Assembly: GCA_024635735.1 (NCBI GenBank)
Contig: JAGXII010000130.1
Span: 1-10,670, forward strand
Direction: 5' to 3'
Length of the DNA stretch: 10,670 nucleotides
From: Christiangramia sp.
GTDB taxonomy: Bacteria > Bacteroidota > Bacteroidia > Flavobacteriales > Flavobacteriaceae
In this document: in pieces, positions 7,215 through 10,670 of the stretch
Layout of the letters: each line of letters opens with the position of its first letter
Position numbering within the stretch: the stretch's first letter is position 1
Position numbers and translations under genes: made by a program
Notes under the pieces: model-generated
Databases searched by the model: none
What the model was told of the DNA's origin: nothing
What the model saw: only the letters and a program-made list of their open reading frames with translations

Positions 7215-8147
7215 ATGAGTAGCGAATTAAGTGTAAATCACTTATTGGGAATTAAATATCTTCAAAAAGAGGATATTGATCTAATCTTTAAGACAGCCGA
7301 CCATTTTAAGGAAGTAATTAACCGACCCATAAAGAAAGTTCCTTCGCTTCGGGATATAACCATTGCCAATCTCTTTTTTGAAAACAGCACAAGAACCCGA
7401 CTATCATTTGAACTTGCGGAGAAACGACTAAGTGCCGATGTTATTAATTTCTCAGCCGCATCTTCTTCGGTAAAAAAAGGAGAAACCCTCATAGATACTG
7501 TGAATAACATTCTATCCATGAAGGTGGATATGGTGGTTATGCGACATCCAAACCCGGGAGCCGGTATCTTCCTTTCAAAACATGTAAACGCCAGTATTAT
7601 TAATGCCGGAGATGGCGCACATGAACATCCTACTCAGGCTTTGCTGGATTCTTATTCTATTAGAGAAAAACTGGGGGCGGTAAAAGGAAAAAAAGTAGTT
7701 ATTGTGGGGGATATTCTTCACAGTCGTGTAGCTCTCTCCAATATTTTTGCATTAAAACTCCAGGGAGCCGAAGTTAAAGTTTGCGGACCCAAAACACTTT
7801 TACCAAAACATATTGAATCATTGGGAGTAGGAGTGGAGCCTAATCTAAAAAAGGCTTTGGAGTGGTGTGATGTGGCAAATATGCTTAGAGTGCAGAATGA
7901 AAGAATGGAAATTAGCTATTTCCCAAGCACAAGAGAGTACATAAAGCAATTTGGACTCAATAAAAAAATATTGGATAGCCTTAACAAGGAAATTGTAATC
8001 ATGCATCCGGGCCCTATAAATAGAGGAGTTGAGATTACCAGCGATGTGGCAGATTCAGATCACGCGATTATCCTCGATCAGGTGCAAAATGGCGTAGCAA
8101 TACGGATGGCAGTAATTTACTTATTGGCTGCACGTATAAAACAATAG
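7215..8147 (+). CDS. pyrB: Aspartate carbamoyltransferase catalytic subunit
   Basis: It condenses carbamoyl phosphate with L-aspartate to N-carbamoyl-L-aspartate, the second step of de novo pyrimidine synthesis, in the cytoplasm. The 310 residues fit the family. The carbamoyl-phosphate site is complete: FENSTRTR (55-62), SSVKKGET (84-91, with the active-site lysine), MRHP (109-112) and HPTQALLD (138-145). The aspartate domain shows VGDILHSRVA (164-173), MLRVQNER (223-230) and MHPGPINRGVE (263-273). No regulatory-chain gene (pyrI) follows, so the enzyme is probably an unregulated trimer as in Bacillus (inference). The ATG lies seven bases after pyrR, which fits an operon in which PyrR could tune its own partner. 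Confidence 0.97.
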   Translation: MSSELSVNHLLGIKYLQKEDIDLIFKTADHFKEVINRPIKKVPSLRDITIANLFFENSTRTRLSFELAEKRLSADVINFSAASSSVKKGETLIDTVNNILSMKVDMVVMRHPNPGAGIFLSKHVNASIINAGDGAHEHPTQALLDSYSIREKLGAVKGKKVVIVGDILHSRVALSNIFALKLQGAEVKVCGPKTLLPKHIESLGVGVEPNLKKALEWCDVANMLRVQNERMEISYFPSTREYIKQFGLNKKILDSLNKEIVIMHPGPINRGVEITSDVADSDHAIILDQVQNGVAIRMAVIYLLAARIKQ

Positions 8148-8167
8148 GCGTTTTTCTTAGATAGATA

Positions 8168-8192
8168 TCGGTTTTTATTAACTTTAAACCGA
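8168..8192 (+). other. Small inverted repeat between pyrB and the STAS-like gene
   Basis: TCGGTTT (8168-8174) pairs with AAACCGA (8186-8192) around an 11-base loop in the 59-base gap after pyrB. No T-run follows, so it is not a standard terminator; it could be an mRNA processing or stability hairpin. The loop also contains TAACTTTA (8179-8186), a 7/8 match to TAnnTTTG, so a weak internal promoter is an alternative. Confidence 0.3.
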
Positions 8193-8206
8193 AATTAGAT
8201 GTTGAT

Positions 8207-8539
8207 ATGAAAACTACCAGAAAAGAAAATTTTCTTCTTGTAGAAAATGATAAAGCTTCTTTAACTGATTTTACATCAGATTTAACCCGTAGACATGCCG
8301 ACTTTAAAACTGAAAACGTGGTGGTAGATCTTTCCTCTGTAAAGGAACTGGAATCTGAAAGTCTTCTTGGGTTTCTGGAAATATCCAACCTGCATAGGGC
8401 TGAAAATAAAAGTTTTGTAATCATTAATAATGCGATAGGAATCGATGATCTTCCTGAAGAACTGGTAGTAGTACCAACCATACAGGAAGCCGAAGACATG
8501 ATTCAAATGGACGAGATCCAGAGAGATCTTGGATTTTAA
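8207..8539 (+). CDS. Small STAS-like protein upstream of rnz
   Basis: A 110-residue cytoplasmic protein without signal or membrane segment. Its pattern is that of a STAS / anti-sigma-factor-antagonist fold: a strand NVVVDLSS (37-44), a short loop ELESES, a helix LLGFLEISNLHRAEN (53-67), a strand KSFVIIN (68-74), then a strand LVVVPT and a C-terminal helix (92-106) ending RDLGF. The serine that is phosphorylated in SpoIIAA-type proteins could correspond to Ser50 or Ser52 in the LESES segment, but the alignment is not firm. No catalytic motif is present. It sits 59 bases after pyrB and 33 bases before rnz. I have the impression, which I cannot check here, that relatives are labelled ribonuclease Z because of the neighbouring gene; nothing in the sequence supports that, as the HxHxDH motif is absent. 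The function is unknown. A regulatory or scaffolding partner of the next enzyme is an inference from position only. Confidence 0.85.
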   Translation: MKTTRKENFLLVENDKASLTDFTSDLTRRHADFKTENVVVDLSSVKELESESLLGFLEISNLHRAENKSFVIINNAIGIDDLPEELVVVPTIQEAEDMIQMDEIQRDLGF

Positions 8540-8572
8540 TTACTTGAAAGCCTTATTCTAAATTTAAACTGA

Positions 8573-9481
8573 ATGAAAGTAAACATTCTGGGCTGTTATG
8601 CTGCAACACCCCGAAGCTTCACCAATCCAACCTCTCAGGTGCTAGAAATAAGAAATAACCTGTTTCTTATTGATTGTGGAGAAGGTACGCAGGTGCAGCT
8701 AAGAAGGAATAAGATCAAGTTTTCTAAGATAAAGCACATCTTTATTTCGCATCTTCACGGTGACCATTTTTATGGCCTGGTAGGTTTGGTTTCCACTTTT
8801 AGATTGCTTAACCGGGAAAAGGAACTGCATATATATGGTCCCAAAGGAATCAAAGAAATCATAAGCCTTCAGTTAAAGCTTGCAAACTCCTGGACCAATT
8901 ATCCATTGATCTTTCATGAACTTAATTCAAAGAAACCCGAGCTACTTTTCGAAGATGAAAAAGTAAGTGTTAGTACAATTCCGCTTAAACATCGCGTGTA
9001 TACAAATGGATTTCTTTTTAGGGAAAAGCCAGGTGATAGAAAGTTACTTATTAATGAGGCGGTTAAGCTTAATATTGATGTAACGCTTTACAAGAGTTTG
9101 AAGAAGGGTAAGGACGTGGTTTCAGAAGATGGTAAACGTATAGAAAATAAACTGGTTACTTCAGATCCTCCCAAACCGAAATCCTACGCCTTTTGCAGTG
9201 ATACTGTATTTGATCCAGAAATAATCCCGCTTATAAAAAACTGTACAGCCCTGTACCATGAGTCTACCTTTCTGGAAGATCAAATGGAACTCGCTTTTCC
9301 AACAAAGCATTCTACTGCAAAACAGGCCGCAATTATTGCCAGGGACGCCCAGGTAAAACATTTAATTTTAGGTCATTATTCTACCCGCTATTCTGATATT
9401 GAACTTTTTAGAACAGAGGCGGAAACAATCTTTCCAAACATCATTCTTGCCGATGACGGTAAGGTAATTACCGTTGAATAA
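8573..9481 (+). CDS. rnz: Ribonuclease Z (tRNA 3'-end endonuclease)
   Basis: A 302-residue short-form RNase Z of the metallo-beta-lactamase superfamily. It cuts pre-tRNA just after the discriminator base to allow CCA addition. The zinc ligands are complete: SHLHGDH (59-65, the HxHxDH motif), LKHRV (138-142, His140), CSDT (208-211, Asp210) and LGHYS (266-270, His268). KHST (245-248) and HESTFL (229-234) are further family signatures. An N-terminal GCYAATP (7-13) replaces the usual GTSAA/GSGAA entry and is common in this phylum. Residues about 148-200 form the flexible arm that grips the tRNA elbow. Cytoplasmic, probably a homodimer. The ATG at 8573 begins the first beta strand directly. It is the last gene of the same-strand run that starts at pyrR; no clear hairpin terminator follows. 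Confidence 0.96.
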   Translation: MKVNILGCYAATPRSFTNPTSQVLEIRNNLFLIDCGEGTQVQLRRNKIKFSKIKHIFISHLHGDHFYGLVGLVSTFRLLNREKELHIYGPKGIKEIISLQLKLANSWTNYPLIFHELNSKKPELLFEDEKVSVSTIPLKHRVYTNGFLFREKPGDRKLLINEAVKLNIDVTLYKSLKKGKDVVSEDGKRIENKLVTSDPPKPKSYAFCSDTVFDPEIIPLIKNCTALYHESTFLEDQMELAFPTKHSTAKQAAIIARDAQVKHLILGHYSTRYSDIELFRTEAETIFPNIILADDGKVITVE

Positions 9482-9594
9482 CATATTCTTCATTAACATA
9501 TAATAATGCCTTTTATCGGTTGAAAATTAGATATCCGGCCGTAAATTCCTACATGAAATGTTAAAAATATCTAAAAAATAGTCTTTTTTTAAGG

Positions 9595-9630
9595 TTGACA
9601 TGTTTTTAGTCGATAATATATGTACATTTA
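9595..9630 (+). promoter_or_regulatory. Probable promoter of the CAP lipoprotein gene
   Basis: TTGACA at 9595-9600 and TACATTTA at 9623-9630 resemble the -33 (TTG) and -7 (TAnnTTTG, 7 of 8) elements of Bacteroidota promoters, separated by 22 bases. The -7 box ends 27 bases before the ATG at 9658. The spacing is at the long end of what is usual. With a 176-base gap after rnz, separate transcription of the lipoprotein gene is likely. Confidence 0.42.
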
Positions 9631-9657
9631 TCTTCCCTGAATCTAACATGTGTACCT

Positions 9658-10164
9658 ATGAAAAAATTTACTTTAACAGGTTTTATGTTAATTTTGTGTA
9701 CGTTGTTTCTTACATCATGCTCAAAAGATAATATTGACGATCAGATTAATTCATACGATCAGGTAGCTACTAAAAAGGTTACTTACGATTATTCTCAGAT
9801 TGAAGTTGAAATTCTTGAAGATTTAAATCTTTACAGAAGAGCCAATGGTCTTAACGAGTTAAAACCTCTTACAGATCTTTCAGTTGAGGCAGAAATTCAT
9901 GATGAATACATGATCGAGACGGGAACAGTTAATCATGATAATTTTGCGCAACGTGCATCTTATCTTATGAATGAACTTGGAGCTAAATCAGTAAGCGAAA
10001 ATGTTGCTTATGGTTATCGCACTGCAGATGCAGTGGTGAAGGCCTGGCTGAAGAGTAAGGCTCACAAACAGAATATTGAAGGTGACCATACCCATTTTGG
10101 GATCTCTGTTAGACAGGACGCAGAAGGAAAAAATTATTATACCAATATTTTTATAAAAAAGTAA
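9658..10164 (+). CDS. CAP-domain (SCP/YkwD-like) lipoprotein
   Basis: A 168-residue lipoprotein. The signal MKKFTLTGFMLILCTLFLTSC ends in the lipobox LTSC, with Cys21 as the lipidated residue. It is followed by SKDN, a charged linker of the kind linked to surface export in Bacteroidota, so the outer membrane or cell surface is likely. Residues about 48-166 form a CAP domain. The family's four pocket residues are present: His81 (AEIHDEYM), His93 (VNHDNF), Glu114 (SENVAYG) and His136 (KAHKQNIEG). The terminal strand pattern HFGISV and YYTNIF is also kept. The family shows no general catalytic activity; members bind lipids, cations or cell-wall components, so the role here is unknown. A terminator lies 30 bases downstream, so it is probably transcribed alone. 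Confidence 0.92.
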   Translation: MKKFTLTGFMLILCTLFLTSCSKDNIDDQINSYDQVATKKVTYDYSQIEVEILEDLNLYRRANGLNELKPLTDLSVEAEIHDEYMIETGTVNHDNFAQRASYLMNELGAKSVSENVAYGYRTADAVVKAWLKSKAHKQNIEGDHTHFGISVRQDAEGKNYYTNIFIKK

Positions 10165-10194
10165 AACCGCAAGTTTTGTTTTCCCCCCAAATCG

Positions 10195-10230
10195 AAAAAG
10201 GGTTCATGCTAGAGGCTGGCCCTTTTTTTT
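10195..10230 (+). terminator. Rho-independent terminator of the CAP lipoprotein gene
   Basis: AAAAAGGG (10195-10202) pairs with CCCTTTTT (10220-10227) around a 17-base loop, and T continues to 10230. The position, 30 bases after the lipoprotein stop codon, and the U-run on the plus strand fit an intrinsic terminator of this gene. The A-rich 5' arm could also serve the minus strand, but no minus-strand gene ends there. Confidence 0.8.
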
Positions 10231-10437
10231 TATGCCTAATGTTCAGGTTTAACATTATAAAGTTAATTTTAAAGGCCTACTGGATAGAGATTGGGTTTTA
10301 ACCTCATTCAAGAATTATAAAGGCTGTTTAACAGACTTTTGAGTTTAAGACTTACTCCTTTTATTATCATTAATAATTAGCTCATTATGGTTGTCTTGTG
10401 ATTGATTGTCCGTAAAGTATCCTAATTTAATAAAGTG
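10231..10437. other. Non-coding stretch, nothing recognised
   Basis: About 200 A+T-rich bases between the lipoprotein terminator and the palindromic repeat. I see no open frame of useful length, no RNA gene and no promoter I would defend. The only structure noted is the short palindrome-like GGTTTTAACC at 10294-10303, which is likely chance. Together with the repeat and terminator that follow, it makes up the gene-poor end of the window. Confidence 0.6.
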
Positions 10438-10534
10438 CGTCATTCTGAACTTGTTTCAGAAGCTTAAAATACTATAATCCTTATTATAAATTGAGACCCT
10501 GAAATATCCCGATAGCTATCGGGACAGGGTGACG
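10438..10534. repeat. Palindromic intergenic repeat element (REP-like)
   Basis: The 97-base unit opens with CGTCATTCTGAAC and closes with CAGGGTGACG, so its ends are imperfect inverted repeats (CGTCAyyCTG). Inside are three nested structures: TTCTGAA/TTCAGAA around five bases (10443-10461), ACCCTG/CAGGGT (10496-10501 with 10524-10529), and a perfect 16-base palindrome CCCGATAGCTATCGGG (10508-10523). Intergenic repeats with ends of this kind (GTCATTCTGAAC...GGGTGACG) are, from memory, scattered through flavobacterial genomes. No coding frame is present, so it is probably a non-autonomous element or extragenic palindromic repeat. Only one copy lies in the window. Confidence 0.75.
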
Positions 10535-10576
10535 AGATAACTATTATGACTAAAAACGGATATACATATCTTGTGA

Positions 10577-10605
10577 AAATAAAAAAGCCCCATACAAGGG
10601 GCTTT
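10577..10605 (-). terminator. Rho-independent terminator for a minus-strand gene at the right edge
   Basis: AAAGCCCC (10584-10591) pairs perfectly with GGGGCTTT (10598-10605) around the six-base loop ATACAA. Read on the minus strand the stem is followed by TTTTTTATTTT, a good U-tract; on the plus strand the tract is interrupted (ACAGTTT). It therefore terminates transcription coming from the right, consistent with a minus-strand gene ending at 10629. Confidence 0.8.
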
Positions 10606-10628
10606 ACAGTTTATTATCAGGAAATTTT

Positions 10629-10670
10629 TTATTTAATTTTAGGTATTCTTTCTATGTACATATTCTGATA
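10629..10670 (-). CDS. C-terminal end of a minus-strand gene continuing beyond the window
   Basis: The minus strand from the window edge reads YQNMYIERIPKIK and then TAA at 10629-10631. The stop stands 24 bases upstream of a strong minus-strand terminator stem, exactly where a gene end is expected. The other minus-strand frames stop at once (one at TAG) or give a less protein-like tail. Only 13 codons are visible, so no family can be assigned and the call rests mainly on the terminator. Confidence 0.45.
   Translation of the reverse strand, partial: YQNMYIERIPKIK

Noticed and set aside
7262..7519. Minus-strand frame of 85 codons within pyrB
   Set aside because: It is a shadow of the well-conserved pyrB frame with low-complexity, serine-rich translation.
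8068..8506. Two minus-strand frames opposite the STAS-like gene (8068-8499 and 8282-8506)
   Set aside because: They overlap each other and the sense gene. The longer one has a skewed Ser/Leu/Arg composition typical of antisense reading, and neither resembles a known family.
10508..10523. CCCGATAGCTATCGGG as a transcription-factor operator
   Set aside because: It is embedded in the larger repeat element and far from any start codon, so a repeat core is the simpler reading.

Overview
The window reads as a fragment of a draft genome or metagenome contig from a marine-type member of the Flavobacteriaceae (Bacteroidota), close in style to Gramella, Salegentibacter or Zunongwangia. The basis is the low G+C content, the absence of Shine-Dalgarno sequences, a Bacteroidota-type -7 box (TAnnTTTG) before pyrR, secreted proteins starting MKK followed by a short hydrophobic stretch, and an intergenic repeat whose ends resemble short repeats I associate with this family. 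The genus is an inference. The first 19 bases are not genomic: they are the Tn5 mosaic end used in Nextera libraries, so the left edge is a true contig end with untrimmed adapter.

Left part (20-5463). A secreted six-hairpin glycosidase of the glycogen-debranching-like group lies on the minus strand and is cut by the adapter after 567 residues. Divergent from it is a 903-residue exported S9 prolyl-oligopeptidase-type peptidase that carries an FGE/SUMF1-like C-terminal domain without cysteines. A tandem GNAT acetyltransferase follows on the minus strand; its stop codon touches the peptidase stop codon with no base between them.

Middle (5464-6640). A membrane-anchored alpha/beta hydrolase gene is present only as a pseudogene: lost start codon (ATA), an in-frame TGA and three net -1 frameshifts. 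A strong 8-bp hairpin follows it.

Right part (6639-9481). A pyrimidine cluster starts at a TAnnTTTG promoter: pyrR (PRPP-binding regulator/uracil phosphoribosyltransferase), pyrB (aspartate carbamoyltransferase), a 110-residue STAS-like protein and rnz (ribonuclease Z). All point the same way with short gaps and are probably co-transcribed.

End (9482-10670). A CAP-domain lipoprotein with its own promoter-like sequence and a clear rho-independent terminator is followed by about 430 bases without a complete gene. These hold a 97-bp palindromic repeat element, a terminator oriented for the minus strand, and probably the last 13 codons of a minus-strand gene that continues past the window. No CRISPR array, tRNA, rRNA, insertion sequence or phage gene was seen, and I found no convincing new multi-gene system. 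The oddest items are the peptidase/FGE-like fusion and the STAS-like gene between pyrB and rnz.
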